Shown here: one piece after another, positions 12,476 to 26,195 of the stretch
How the letters are laid out: the number at the start of each line of letters is the position of its first letter
Numbering within the stretch: position 1 is the stretch's first letter
From: Sphagnum compactum
Lineage: Eukaryota; Bryophyta; Sphagnopsida; Sphagnales
DNA length: 64,000 bases
NCBI GenBank assembly: GCA_965153455.1
Contig: OZ234500.1
Coordinates: forward strand, 2,232,001 to 2,296,000
Reading direction: 5' to 3'
The notes under the pieces: model-generated
Told to the model about the DNA's origin: nothing
Seen by the model: the letters and a program-made list of their open reading frames with translations, nothing else
Database searches by the model: none
Made by a program: the position numbers and the translations under genes

Positions 12476-14694
12476 CAAAATAAACATGTGAAATAAAAAA
12501 TTGACAAAAGTTGAACACCTTTTGATGGTGTGATTCATTGATTAAAGACTTGATCTATCATTGGGGAAGTCAAAGGGTTCAATTCCTAACATTATAACCT
12601 ATGTACATGTTTAAAGGGTTAAGGTAGGTAGGGTAGGTTAAGTAGGATAAGGTAAAGCAGGGTACCACCTACCTACCTACCTGCCTGCCAAAAAAATTTA
12701 TCTAAGCAAAAATTTGACTAGTCAAAATTACCAATCAAATTGACCAGTCAAATGGTCTAATCACAATGGACATGTCAAAATCGACTTGTCTAAAATGACG
12801 AAATGGTCTTTTTTTATGCTTGTTCAAATTGGATATTTTTTGACTAAATTTACCAGTCAAAAAGTACCATGTTTTCTAATAGTGTAAACTTGTGTGTAAA
12901 CACTTTATTGACATAATTAGTAATACATTCAGTTTATATATTATTATCCAAGGTAAAATTCATGTTGGTCTTAATGTTTGGACAATTATAAATTTTGATA
13001 GATGACATATAACATTTGAGCCAAAAACTTCTACCAAACAAAAAGGTTATTCAAAATCAATGAAAATGTAAAAAAGGCATAAAAGGCATATCCACAACCC
13101 ACTCACAAAATAGACTAAAAATAAAAAATCCTAGCACATACCAAACCAAAGGTTCATTCAAAGTCAATGAGAATGTAAGAATTTTATAATTTAGGCATAT
13201 CCATAATTCATTCCCACAATAGATTAAAAAGCCTACCACATACCAAACCAAAAGGTCATTCAAATTCAATGAACCTATGGAGAAAGACATATCCACAACT
13301 CATCCCAAAACAAACTTAGTGAGAAATATGACTACATGATCAATGTCATTTAATTAGAAAGGAAGTTCAAAAATTACATGGCTTACTAAATTACAAGCAT
13401 AAACTATATCATTATGTGCATCATCCCTTAAGCTACCACATAGGGCCTAAGTAGCTAAAAGTGTTTCTTTTCCAAATTCAATTCAACTGCACCTACCAAT
13501 GTTCTATTTCCATTAAAACCTAGAAACTCCAATGGAGCTTCAAGCCTAGACACAACACCACATGTCAATGCAATTATCATATGTTGTCAACTTATAGGCT
13601 TTCTATGAAGAACAACCTGCCACCATGAAGTTTCAAGCTCATTCCAAAAAAATCATGTTGAAGTTGTGAAGGGAAAACAAACTATTCATCAAATTCATAC
13701 AACATGTGTTGAAATCTGCAAGTAAAAAATTGGCATCATCTATCTTGTTTATAAATGAGGTTTCTTTTATTATCAATCCCATTTTTCACCCAATGGCAAC
13801 AAAATATCAATCATTATAGGTGAAAACACAAGACCATGTAATTTGGTACCAGAATCACTTCAAGGTCCCAACATACTAAATCATGTTGAGCACATCATCT
13901 TCATTCCCTTGGAATGAAGATTGAAAGATCTATTGAAAGATAGATGCAACCCCACAATCATATGTAGATAACAAACTAGTTTATTCATTATGAACATAGA
14001 ATTGGTTTCCATATGCTTTCATTTTCTTGTACATACTTCAATGTTATGAAACTTGGGGGAATTGAAAGTAAGAAGATCTTCATCACTAGGTGAAACACTT
14101 CCACCTCATTGAATTTGAATAACTCCTTAACCCACTTGGCCATATCATCAATCTTTACAAGGTGGTGAAAATATGATAGGTTGGTGGCATGTAATAAGGT
14201 CCAACAGCCATACACATTCGAATTCGGCTCTCCCATCATCAATGTGTACCTTCTTGTCCTTGTATTCTTGCAACAACCATAAGAACATACACATAAAATG
14301 GGGGGTAATGAATCAATGCCTTATGTCCATTCAAGTTTACGGTTTTTTAACATTACAAACTATTGATTTATGGCAATCGTATAATGTAAGAACATGAACA
14401 TGTTTTTTTGGTTTTAGGGTTTTAACAAGTAAGGATGACACAACACAATGCTTAATGACTTGAACACGGAGACCTATTAGTAGATACCATTGTAAGGTTC
14501 AACATTCAACTACAAATAATGTACAACCTAAGAAAAATTCAAATCTACTTTCACTTTAGATTTTAACAAGAACAAAACCAAGGTTGTCAAAACAAACGTG
14601 ACATGGCCATTGTGCATCATATCAGCATCCATCTTGATGCATTGATCACATTGATCAAAACTAATGTAGGAAAAAAAAATTTACCCCTAAACTA
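12476..14694. other. Intergenic, no supported gene
   Basis: AT-rich. Part of 13,030-13,300 repeats phrases such as CACATACCAAACCAAA and TCATTCAAA(G/A)TCAATGA at about 90-bp spacing, so it contains a weak tandem duplication. No convincing reading frame. Confidence 0.4.
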
Positions 14695-15075
14695 CCCCCA
14701 TTACAATTGGCAACCAAAAATGACTTTCGATCGCTACAAGATTGGCAATAAAAAAATATTGGTCACCAATCCTATGATAACCAAAAGAATTTGGTCACCA
14801 ACCCTATGGCAATCAAATTTTTTCAATCACCAATTGTGTGATGACCGAAACTCGATCGCCAATTGTGCGGTGACTGGAATTTGATCACTAATCTTGTGGT
14901 AGCAAAATCTTTTCAATTGCCATTCATGTGGCAATAAAAAACTTTTGGTTGCCAATCCTACAATGACTGAAAGTTCTTCATCACCACATGAATGGCAATC
15001 GAAAACATTTTATTACCAATCATGTGGCAACCAAATGTTTTTGGTCACTATATGTATGGCAATTGAAAACTTTCA
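14695..15075 (+). repeat. Minisatellite with TTGGTCACCAATC-like units
   Basis: About ten degenerate units of roughly 35-40 bp contain (T/A)TGG(T/C)(C/A)ACCAAT, (C/T)(A/T)TGTGG(C/T)AA and CAAA/GAAA words. Units partly read as inverted versions of each other (GGTCACC is near-palindromic). It is non-coding. Confidence 0.6.
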
Positions 15076-15870
15076 TTCTGGATCTCAGTCGTCTAATTGA
15101 TGATGGATTGATCTCCACCATTGATTTGGCAACAAAATTTGGTGTTGCTTTATACTAAAGAACAGACCTTTTGCAATTTAAATTCATATTAACCTTTGAT
15201 GTGTGTGGGTCTTATGTTGTTCAACAACAACCATTGCCATATACTTTGGGAGGGAGGGGTGAAATTTTTATGGGTGTTTGAATTTCATATTGTCATATTG
15301 GCTCTAGTCACGATTAGGGTTTATTAAAAGGAACTAGGATTGAAGGAAATGTTGTCCTAAAACTATAAGGTGCCAAAAGTTACATTTAAAAATGAAAACA
15401 TCCTATTGGCCAAAATTTCACGTGTTTCCTTCACTTGTTTGACCATTGAAATACACATCATGCGCAGATTCAAACATAAGCAACTTTGCTATATAGTAAT
15501 TTTTGGTTGCACTTTAATTCTTCCTCTACTTTTGCCAGAATCTATGTCATTGCACATGCTTGAATATGTGTGTGTTGCTAGAATTCAATCTAAACTTACG
15601 CTATCATCACCTACATTTGAGTTGTCCTACAAGTGTATGCATCAAAGTTGTAAACTTTGAATAGTACAATGGTAAATTTTGCAAGTATTATGTTTGAAGG
15701 TTTTTTTAGTCATATTGAGTTGGGATTTTTACAAAACCAAATTATGATTTGGTTTTTTGTTTTCTCATTACAAGGATTATTAACCACAATCAATGCTTGT
15801 GATTAATGCACATACTAATGGGTTGCGACCATGGCCAAGATTAAAGTTCCATGGCTTTCTATAATGAAGA
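15076..15870. other. Intergenic, no supported gene
   Basis: Holds a 96-codon frame at 15,370-15,660 with no recognisable domain. It may belong to the decayed gene that follows, but I cannot show this. Confidence 0.35.
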
Positions 15871-17400
15871 ATGGTTTGTTGCAAATCGAAAACTAAAAAA
15901 TACAGGGTGGGATGTGACAACACTTTCAAAAAAGGAAGTTATGATCAAAGAGATCAATTTTTCTTTGGTCCAAGACAAGGGAAGAATGGGTGGAAGTACA
16001 ATGAACACCCAAATGCAAAGAAGGTGCAACATGTATTTGAACATTTGTATCAGTGAATCAATGGCAAACCAAAGGTGCTGAACAACCAAATCAACTTAGG
16101 GTTTGCAACAGTGATTCTTGTTGAGTGGAAGGGCATTTTGATCAAATGGGCTGCTTATGCATTACATTCTTTCAAGTTTTGATGCAGTGTAAAGAAGTTG
16201 AAGGAGACTAGGTTTGAAAGATGGGCCAAAGAAGCTACTTTGAACAAGCTAAGAAGACCTCCGCCACAACCACCAAAAGCAGTTATATCATTACCCTTGG
16301 TTGATCGATGTGAAGACTTTGGCTCTTCGACACTATTTAGTGGTTCTCACAATGTGGATTACAATGATAAGGTTGATGCAGGTTGTGTGTCTGATTTGGA
16401 CATGAATAGATCTAATGAAGGTTGAAGTTGTGTCTTTTACTAATAGTGGACCAAAAACCTTGCTTCAATTGCTGAAAGCCATCTCTCTTCCCCACCAGTT
16501 CAATTTAGAGATAGAGAGGATGAAATAGCTTTAACAAACTAAAAATGAGTTGTATTTACAAACACATGAATAATTCACAAACCTGAATTCGGAGAAAGAC
16601 AAGTTCTTAAAAGAGTTAAAAAGGTTAAAAAAATTATTGTCTTCTAGGGAAATCGACCATGATTAAATGTTGAGAGATTTTTAGAAAGTGAAGTAACCCT
16701 CCAAGTTGTCTAAGAAGTCAAGAAGAATAATTATGACAAGTTGAAAGAGTTTGACAATGCAGTTAGAGACAGTTTTGCAAGGAGGGGATTCTAACACTAA
16801 TGTTTCCTTGCTTCAACAAATTGTAGCAGATCATTAAAAGCTCTTAGTGATTTTGACATTGAGAAGTTGATGGAATGTGAGATTGAGGTTTTATTGGCAA
16901 AAAACCAAGAGAAATAAGCTACACAGAAGCTTGAGAACTTGAAGGTTCAGTGTAAAGAAGCTGATGAAAAGTGTGTTATTTATAGTATTGAGGCGAATGC
17001 TCACAAATGTGACGTTTTGGACAAGAAAATTTTGGGGTTAAGCCATTTCATCTCTCAAATGGAGAGAGGGGGTGGGCCAAGTTTGAATCCATTGCCTTTC
17101 AAGTGTAACCCTAATAGTTTGTTAGAAAACATAGTTGTGTTGAATCCTTGTCCATTTTGTGAGTTGTGTTACAGTTGCGAAAACTTCATTTTTTTAGATT
17201 TTGGTCATAGTTACCACCCATGGTGTCTCCTCGAGCATTCAAAGGGTTCTTCTAAATGTTTGGTGAAAAAATTGTGAAACAACATTCACCGATGAGTGGT
17301 GCGTTGCCATGGGTTTTCGCCCCAAAGCAAGTCAGTCACCAATAATGACAATGGTGTCGCTTGGAGAATTTGTTTGAAAAAGGGGTGCAAGATTGAAGCA
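15871..17400 (+). pseudogene. Decayed gene with coiled-coil and RING/zinc-finger-like C-terminus
   Basis: Three long segments (15,871-16,056, 16,198-16,425 and 16,939-17,277) lie in one and the same reading frame, and sequence between them also reads protein-like with scattered stops. This is what a single ORF of about 470 codons would look like after nonsense mutation. Recognisable pieces are FFFGPRQGKNGWKYNEH, then VEWKGILIKWAAYALHSFKF, RRPPPQPPKAVISLPLVDR, a charged Glu/Lys coiled-coil-like stretch, and a Cys/His-rich end (NPCPFCELCYSC, GHSYHPWCLLEH). A one-base shift at about 17,277 restores a continuation with CETTFTDEWCVAMGFRP. The Cys/His spacing resembles a RING or other treble-clef zinc finger. 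I do not recognise the family. It may be a multi-copy, transposon-associated host gene. Confidence 0.55.
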
Positions 17401-17888
17401 ACGATCATTTCCAAATGATGGAAGGTAAATTTGCACAACTTTTAAAAATCTACTTTCCTTTAATGAACCAATCCAGTCCTTTGCATGTTTCTTGTCTTTG
17501 TTATTTGTTGTCACCAAACTATCACAAATTAAGTTTGCTGCTCTTTGCTCTCACTTTGTATAGTGAAACATATGCGGTTTCCTTACATAAGGTCTGGTGG
17601 TTCATTTAAAACCATCAATTTCTTTTGTGTCTTGGAATTCATGTGCATTGTCCAGTTCATTTCTACATACGAGATTCATTTGGGGACTTTTATCCAATTC
17701 CTTACATTTGGTGTCATTCCCAAGGTAAAAAGCTTGACATTCAAGTCCTTACAATCAAGCTAAGGAAATATTTAGGACTTTATTCTTTAACAATGATTTA
17801 CAATTTGGAATGTTTAGGAAATTGGAATAATGGAATCCTTATTCATGATCAAGATTATAAGTAATGACCTAAGTCATGACTCAAGTAG

Positions 17889-18515
17889 TCCTTTGTAAAT
17901 CTTTTCAAGTTGTCTTGAAACAAGAATCTGAATCAAAATGTAGGATTGAGTCCTAACATTGGTCCTAAAATGTGAACTAGTTTCCTTGAACTATCCTTTG
18001 CAAATCTTCTCTTTGTCATGAAATAGGAATCTAAATCACATGGTAGGATTCAATCTTGACATTGGTCCTGAAATGTGAACAAATTTCCTTGAACTGCCCT
18101 ATGTAAATATTTTCTTTGCCCTAAAATAGGATTTTAAAACACATGTTAAGATTTAATCCTAACATTGGTCCTGAAATGTGAACAAGTTTCCTTGAACTAC
18201 CTTATGTAAACCCTCCCTTTGTCTTGAAATAGGAATTTGAATCACATGTTAGGATTCAATCTTGACATTAATCCTGAAATGTGAACTAGTTTCCTTGAAT
18301 TGTCCTTTGTAAATCTTCTCTTTGTCTTGAAACATGAATCTGAATCAAATAATAAAATCAAGAGTCCTAACATTGGTCCTAAAATGTGAAATCCAGTTTC
18401 CTTGGATGTCTTTTGTAAATATCCTCTTTGTCTTTAAACAAGAATCTGAATCAAATTTGTTAATATTCATTCTTAACGGTCGTAAAATGTGAATTGATTA
18501 CTTTGTTAAAGTCTG
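17889..18515 (+). repeat. Minisatellite, about 103-bp unit, six copies
   Basis: The words TCCTTTGTAAATCTT, CTCTTTGTCTTGAAA, GAATCTGAATCA, GGTCCTGAAATGTGAAC and TTTCCTTGAA recur in order. Units start near 17,889, 17,994, 18,096, 18,199, 18,302 and 18,409. Copies are diverged at many positions, so the array is old. It separates the two decayed coding blocks at 15.9-17.4 and 18.65-19.6 kb and may have expanded within an intron. Confidence 0.85.
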
Positions 18516-18649
18516 AATTCCTAATCCAAATATTGAATTTGTTTTTTAAATAAGGAATTTCAAGTCTTTTTATAGTCCTATATTTCATTGTTCTAAGTGC
18601 TAAGTCTACATAGTATTAGACTTACTAAATTTTTGCCATTTTTTTTTTC

Positions 18650-19580
18650 AATTTTTAGATTCATTTGAAAACCTGGTATCAGAACCCAACCCTGCTTGCA
18701 CCTCAATTACTCAATCTATTGGATTGATTTGTGAAACCAACATTGATGGTGATCAATCCTTGCCCAACCCAGGGTTGAGTGACATTAATTTTGAGTCATG
18801 CATAATGGAAAAGCTACCTACTCTTGCAATAGATCTGATTCCTCCAAAAGATTGCAACATTTATTAAAAACAACCATCATCCATTTCCTTTGAGGTACTG
18901 AACTGATCCTTAATTATATTCTACCATGTGATTATAATTTTAGGTATAGAATTGAAGCTTACATTCTTGAGTGATGTGTCATTGAACAATCTAATGACAT
19001 GAATGGAATTTTCCTTTGTGGGATGCACAAATTGGTTGCACCTTTAGGTTGTTACTTTGGATAGCAAAATATACTCTTCATGTTTGTGTCCACTTGTTCA
19101 TGTGATAATTTATATCATGGATCTAACATGAATGTGAAAACCATTAAATCAATTGCATGTTAAATGTTGTTGTGTTGAACATAATAGAAATATATTGTTT
19201 TGGGTCAACTGTGATTTGAACATATTGACAATTGTCTAACTCATTGATTGATGAATTTGCAAACCTGTGGTCATTCAAATTTTTGTGGGCCATGTGTTCA
19301 AAGGTTACAAAACCAACTTGTGGCATCCATATTGTTGGTTGGAAGCATTTGCAATCAACTGTATCATGGAACAAATCAAATCCTCTTATTGTGTCTCTTT
19401 CATTAAGTTGAAGGAGACTATAAATGATGTTGTACCTATTCATGATGTTGTAGCAAAGAACAAGGATGCAATTGGTGATCAAGAAAAAGAAAAAAAACTT
19501 GAAAAATATGAACATCTGGATTTCCATGAATTTGAAACCGACATCAATGATGAGCCATCCGGGCGTGTGAGATGGTAAGC
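18650..19580 (+). pseudogene. Possible 3' pieces of the decayed zinc-finger gene
   Basis: A stop-free stretch at about 18,658-18,865 follows a TTTTTAG acceptor-like sequence and encodes SFENLVSEPNPACTSITQS and onward. A second frame at 19,267-19,578 encodes FVGHVFKGYKTNLWHPYCWLE and a Lys/Glu-rich tail. Both are in the same phase as the 15.9-17.3 kb block. Assignment to the same ancient gene is inference; alternatively they are unrelated chance frames. Confidence 0.3.
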
Positions 19581-19639
19581 AAGCCATTTTGACCTTGATG
19601 CCGACAAAGAAATCCAGAATATGGACCACATATTAAATA

Positions 19640-21311
19640 CAAATGTCTTTGCAAGGTTGTCACCATTAAACACATTACTAGAATTCTAGGTTTTAAAAAC
19701 CAAGTTTTATGGTTAAAAAAACCCCCAAAGTGACAAGCATTAAAAAGCCCCTTGGTTTTCTAGGACATGTCAATTTTAACAAATATAATACAACTTGGAT
19801 AGTTTTTTTGACCAACCTTAAGGTGGTGCCTTTGACCATAGTTTTTGACCAATACTCTTTTAAACTAGTGGTCAAATGATACATAACATATGGTCATCTC
19901 AACACCCCACATGTCATCATTTGATTTACGCTTTGTTAGTCTAATGGGCATCTATTTTATTTAACTACCAGTTGGCTTAGTAGTTTGAAAATACCCATGT
20001 TCCATTAGCCACATGTCACCAAATTTTAAGTTCATTGGATGCCATGTGTCATTATCAGATTGGATGGAATTTTTTTCAATTTGATGATTAGTTGATTCGA
20101 TCGACAATCAATTAGATAATCAAATGATACCATCGTGGACTAAATAGTGACTGACACATGTCACTAACTTGCTAAATAGGCCACTGACACATGATATTGT
20201 AGCACAACATAAGATGCTAACACATGTCAAATTCAAACTGGTTACTAGGTTGTCCTTCAATTTAGTTTGCTCCCAAATGTCTAGTTTATTTGATTGATCG
20301 ATTTGAAGGAATTGGGTTAGAATGGGCTTGGTTTTATTGATTAATAGTGGACAAGTATTACCTTATGTTATTTGTATCAATTAACTAATTTCACTATGGA
20401 ACCATTGTTCTTTTAATTGGTTTCCCGGTGATAGGGAATGGTCCTTTCTACTGACCTATACAATTATTTGGATTTTTTGACTTTATCACAATACCATATG
20501 AACTTGTAGAAAACATGCATTATTTGCATTGACTTTTGTACAAGCTGGAAGCATTTGGGGTGAAAGCATGATAAAGTGTATAACTAAAAGTACTTGCAAA
20601 TCTACTTGTTAAATGAACAAAAAGTAGGACCAAAACCCATCACAAAATTCTTATACATTTAATCTTTCTAATTGAATGATAAATAACAAGATACTTCTTC
20701 ATTATTATGCATTAATTTTTTAATTTTGCATTATAAAAGTATGTTTCAAATAGATTTTTCTAAATGCAAATAGCTTTAAAAACCTACTTTCTACAATGTA
20801 ACATCTGATTCAAGTATGTGTCAAGTATATTCTACCAAAGAGAAAGTAGATTTGTTTTTTGTTGAGGCCCTTGAATGTAGAATGATCTTTATGTTATAAC
20901 TTCATACATGTATATTTCATTAAATTTTCTAATGAAAAAGTAGGTTTGAACACCATATTGACCAATGAATTTCAAACCTACTTATTCCTTACTTTTATTA
21001 TTCCAAAGTTTTTGAAATTTTGTAGTTGATTTATAATAAACCCAATTGAAGGCTCAATAGTTTCAAAATGAAATTTAAGTAAAATTTGAATGTACTTTCT
21101 TGTGTTTTCGTGAAAACTACCTCTTTTTTAACTTGATATTTTTTTGACAACTTTTTCTATATATTTTACCATGCTTTCACCTTTGTAAAAGAACAACACA
21201 CATGTAGGAACTAAAGTGGTGTAGTGATTATACCAAAATACAATTAACATGGAAAGGCAACAAATAGAGTTTCAAAAGTTTTATCATTGAAGAAAGTTTC
21301 TTCCTACCTCA
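19640..21311. other. Intergenic, no supported gene
   Basis: AT-rich, with recurring CACATGTCA(C/T) and TTGACCA words at 19,800-20,250 that suggest an old degenerate repeat. Nothing else recognised. Confidence 0.4.
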
Positions 21312-24300
21312 TTATTTGGGCACAACATCCTTTACGTGCCACATCACAACATAGTTGTCTAGGCCTCTCATGAACTTTGATGGTAGTTTACTTGGAAATG
21401 GCACTTTAGTTGTTGGGTTCATAATGTTTGTAAGTGCTATTGTGCACCTACCAAGTGCAATTTCTTCTTCATGATATTTCTTGGCCATTAAACTAACTAT
21501 GAATCCTAAGCCACAAATCGTTTGCTCTTTTGGATCCATGAGGTCCGCATTCATTGTTAGTTTCAACCCAACCTACAAGCATGTAATGTAATGCTTTACA
21601 ATCTATGGGTGTTGATTCCCAAGGCATACAAATCAAATTGAATGCACATGAAAAAATTAAAAAATTGGGGCATTTAATTCAACTTACATGTGAGCGTGCA
21701 AATCTAAGCCTATGGTTTGGAGATCCATGGGTCCCTTCCTCAGACATGGTGTTTGTGACCTATATCAATCACAATTATACATCCCATAATACCATCCAAA
21801 GGCTAGAAAATGTGGAAATTGAGTTAAGACAAAATCAAAATACAAATTCCATGTTTAATTAATTTAACACATCATGGAATGACATACATGTTGTACAAAG
21901 CTGTGCTTCCAAGTACATGATTTGAAGTATGAAAGGAAAGTATTTGGACCAATAAGGACTTCAATTAATCATGTGTCAAAGTTCAATCAAACATAACCAA
22001 ACTACTTTGGGAAATACAGAGAAAATGATTACACCTCTGTGGCAATCCTTTTGCTTGGAGACTTCTGCTTCCATTGTTGCCTCTTACTGTCAATTGCTTC
22101 TACCAACTGTAGTTGTCCTAACTTGTCTACACTCATGCCACTAATTACTTTGGTTGGCCCACCTTTTAGTCCCATTAGTGTGCAGTGAATTTTGTCATGA
22201 TTTTGTAATTCCTTGTCATCATCACATGTAGCTTGTAGACACATATTGAAACATCAAGCCCAACCACGGTTCATATCTATCCATGATTGTATTTAGGTTA
22301 TGAACATTGCAAATCGTTTGAAAAGGTTTAAGCATAGGTGAATGGTTGGTAATCATGTCTATTTCTTTACAATGTACATTACCACCTTTGAAAGACATCA
22401 AATGCAAAACCAAATACACTTACCTACAAAGGACTGCGATCAACCAAAGGCCCTTTATCAAGACTCACAGTTTCAATTGTTGGCTTAGATGTGCCTAGGA
22501 CAACCAAAGCATCCTACATAAAATAGAAAATGCCTATTAGGCCCAATTGCAACAAATTACCATAATGAAGGTTACATTAACTCTTTTTGGATATAAGAGA
22601 TCAACTTGGAAGAACCATGTGCCTGCTTATTACTACTATCAAGCAAGGACACCTAGGAATTTACATTTTCAAATGTAGATTTAAGTAAGGCGACCACGGT
22701 ATACCCTTTGGCCTACACACAACACACATAAAGTCCACCAAATAGTTTAACATCAATACAATGCATGCCCATTTATTCCAAGTCCTCCCAATTGTTAGTC
22801 TTTATCAACACAAGAAATCAACTCAAATTGTTTTTTGCATGCTTATGGCTGTCATTAGACAAAGACACGGTCTCTTAGGTAGTTGCATTCTCATAAATGG
22901 ATTTTAAAAGGCCCATCTCATTCCCAACATCTTACACACAACACAAAAAAATAAGTCAAATTTTGCGCATTACAAATTAGGCCATTTATGATGCCCATCT
23001 TTTAACTTCATCAAATTTCAAAACACTAAGAACCAAAAAAAAGGTTACTTATGACTACCATTGAACTGCAAGGACACAACCTGAGCAAATCCAAAATTGC
23101 ATTTAGACAAGCCCATTATGCCATGCCCTTCATCCTACCCAATACAAAAACAATATTAGTAGGGTGTCACTACAAATCATGCCCAATCACTGAAGAGTGC
23201 TAGAGTTTGCTACTAGTTGGCCTAGTTGTGGATTGGCCACATTATGCGGAAAGAAGTGCATAAGTCATTAGGTTTAGATCATCAATCCCAATTTGTGTCA
23301 TTTTGTTCCAATTTCTTGCACAAGCAATAACCTAATCAACATCCCAAGTGGGATTTAGCAGTGAGTTGAAATCATGAACCATAACCTCCTTATACTTTGC
23401 TTAGATTTTTTTTTGAGTGATAAGAATCTAGTTACTCCCAACTAACATAGTTGCTAAATTGGATAATTTTTTTTTTAAAATAAAAGATTCTGTTGTAAAG
23501 TGGTTAGGCCTTTTTGGATTTTAGGGAATAATAGTTCAAACTTTGGCATGCAACATTCTCTTATTTTTGTGGGCCAGCAAGCTTCTACATGGCTCCAAGT
23601 TACTATCCATCAAAAGGTAGTTGCCATTTAGGGCTATGAGATATATTGGGCAGGATCCTATTTTCAGCCCCTAACTGTTTGAGGAATCTTAAAAAACAAA
23701 AGAACCCTAGTTCAATACTCTATTTGTATTGGTCTATAAGCTCAGTGCACTCAACCTACTTGAACAAATTAGGGTCAAAGTCCAGAAACCTACTAGGTGC
23801 TCGTCTAACTTCATAAATTCATGCCTTGATCTCCCATAGAGTGCAGTGCCCTCAAAGGTCTTTTCAAGATCATAGGGGTTGTTCACCTTTGATTACTACA
23901 CAACCAAATCACCAACATGGTCATGATCTTTGGTGCCCTCCCTTGCCTGCATAGGGGCATTATTCTTTATCATGGCAGCAACTAGTAGGGCCAATAAGCC
24001 TTCCATTGTATTAAGCCTTCGTATGCAAATTAATGGCATCACTCCCACTTGGGGTACATGGGGATATCCCGTGAGGTTTATAGATTGAGCCCCCATTTAT
24101 TCAACTCCACACATGTCATCTTTGAAAGAAACCATGGTTCCTAATTATATGTTGGGACCCAATACACATATTGGAAGCATCCACATTAATCATCAACTCT
24201 TACTGTTAAGAATGAGTTTTAGTGATTATACAATTGAAATTTGCATGTAACGCCCACCTCCCAAATTTGGAATGTTATTTATTGCCCAAATGACATGAGT

Positions 24301-24900
24301 TATGAACATAGCACTTGGACAAATGATGCTTTAATTATTTACCGTATTCATAGATGGAGAGGCAACACATTTTGATTGTGTGGAAACACTGGGCTTTGTA
24401 GCCTCTTTCTCTTTTGATAGATCTACATTTTGCTTTGCTAGGGTTGGAGGCCACCCAAATTGGATCTCCTACATCATGCGACATTTGACCATTCACTTAA
24501 TTGCTAGAAACAATTGTCATGCACCCCTCGAAAGACTAGGAAACAACAAATGAAATACAAGCTAGCTTCCACAAACATATTGACCTAGGAGCAAAGAAGA
24601 ACATGGAATAATTACAGTGGTATGCCACCTCACCAATCTCCCTGTTGCACCCAATTCTCCACCACGTCCAAAGTGACTTGGAATCACCACACATGCCTTC
24701 ATGGCATGATTCGTTACTGCCTCTTCTTGTTAGCTTCCAATGCAATAAGGTGCTTCAAACTCTCCCAATGCTCTTCCTGACAATCTTTAAGCCTTGATGC
24801 ACCTGCCTCAATGAGAGTTTTCAAAACATGATTCCTATTCTTCAAAAACACATTCACCTGTGTTTTGAATTCTTTGTATGATAGATCATACCCAATGTAC
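21312..24900 (-). other. Coding-like fragments of an unidentified decayed element
   Basis: Several minus-strand frames (21,312-21,566, 22,029-22,244, 22,222-22,419, 23,896-24,096, 24,536-24,745) read like protein rather than simple repeat. The 24.8-kb flank also reads FKTQVNVFLKNRNHVLKTL and HWESLKHLIALEANK. They are separated by stops and frame changes. The run of frames on one strand suggests a dead transposon or multi-copy gene. I do not recognise the family. Confidence 0.25.
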
Positions 24901-25904
24901 TCCTAGTTTTCCTCTAATTAAAAAGGAAATAAATATATAGTAGGCCTACTATGGGATGAAAGGAAGTTGGGGAATGAATTGGTGGATCAAGCCACCGAAT
25001 GCAAAAAACGACAAAAGATGGGTTAGTTGATAAAATTGTTTTTTGTTTTGTGGATATGGGAGTGTTTGTGGTGTGCACTTGCTTTGCGGAAGTCTAGAAT
25101 TGCGAATGTGATGAATCAGTCCAAAGCAAACTTCAATAATAACCAGGGAGGTCTTAGTAACTTATAAAGGAATAGTTCTAATTTTGTTGGAAATTTGTTC
25201 AATTTATGCAGTCACAACTTTATTAATAGCTTATGGGGGAAAATCCTTTAAGGTGTACCACACAAGATGAAAAGGGCTTAATCCTTATTATAGTCCTTTT
25301 TTACCCTATATTTTGATCCCCATACAAAATATTGAATCAAATGTTGTCAAAAAATTTGGAAGGATTATATTTTAAACTATTACAATTCTAGATTCCATCA
25401 TAATCATCCATAAATGTGTCTTTACATGGTAAAAAAAGAGTAGGTGAAAAAGACACAAAAATGTGATGTTGTGATAAGATTTTGGTACACCTTAAATAAT
25501 TTTCACCCTTTTGACTTTCTGTTTGTTATTCTTTAATTGTTTTGGAAACGGCGAGGACATATGGATTTTGTAAACAAGTGTATGACACCAGGATTTAAAA
25601 AGAAGGGAATTCCGGAAGCTAAGGTCTTTTTCCTTTGGTGTTCTTGATGATTGTGTGTGGTGATAGCAAAAAGAAGTAAATAGGTGAGTGAATGCCCATA
25701 GTGGTTGTGAAGTGAATGGTTCATGGGAAGAATGCCCTCAACCTTCATTTTAACGAATATTCCAACTCCAAATATTCTTTCGTTGCATATTGGAAGAAAC
25801 ATGATAAAATCATATGAATGAACAAATAAGTAAAAATGTTGGAATTAATGACACTCCATAGGGGATAACGTTGGCCGATCTAAGAAAACATTAGTATGTG
25901 GGGA
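24901..25904. other. Intergenic, no supported gene
   Basis: AT-rich. An 89-codon minus frame at 25,533-25,802 shows no recognisable domain. Confidence 0.35.
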
Positions 25905-26195
25905 TTCATTTGGGGTGCCATTCAGAAAGTTGAAACTTTTATCTTGGGAACTCTAGGGAATTCAATATCTGAGTCTTATCAAAAGCAATTTGTGTTGTTG
26001 TGGGATATTGTTTATTCCCTATTAAATTTCTGAGTGAGTTGTTGGGAGAGCATTTGTGGAATTTCAGTTGGGGATACATTTAGAAAGTTGAGACCTTTAT
26101 CTTGGGAACTTTGAGGAACTCAGTGTGGTTGGGGATATCATCTTTTATCCATTAAATTTTTGAATAAGCTGTTGAAAGAAAATTTGTGAGGTCGT
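25905..26195 (+). repeat. Two-copy tandem duplication, period about 165 bp
   Basis: The words CAGAAAGTTGAAAC / TAGAAAGTTGAGAC, TTTATCTTGGGAACT, GGAA(T/C)TCA, TGTGGGATAT / TGGGGATAT and TTAAATTT(C/T)TGA recur in order in both halves. It is non-coding. Confidence 0.6.
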
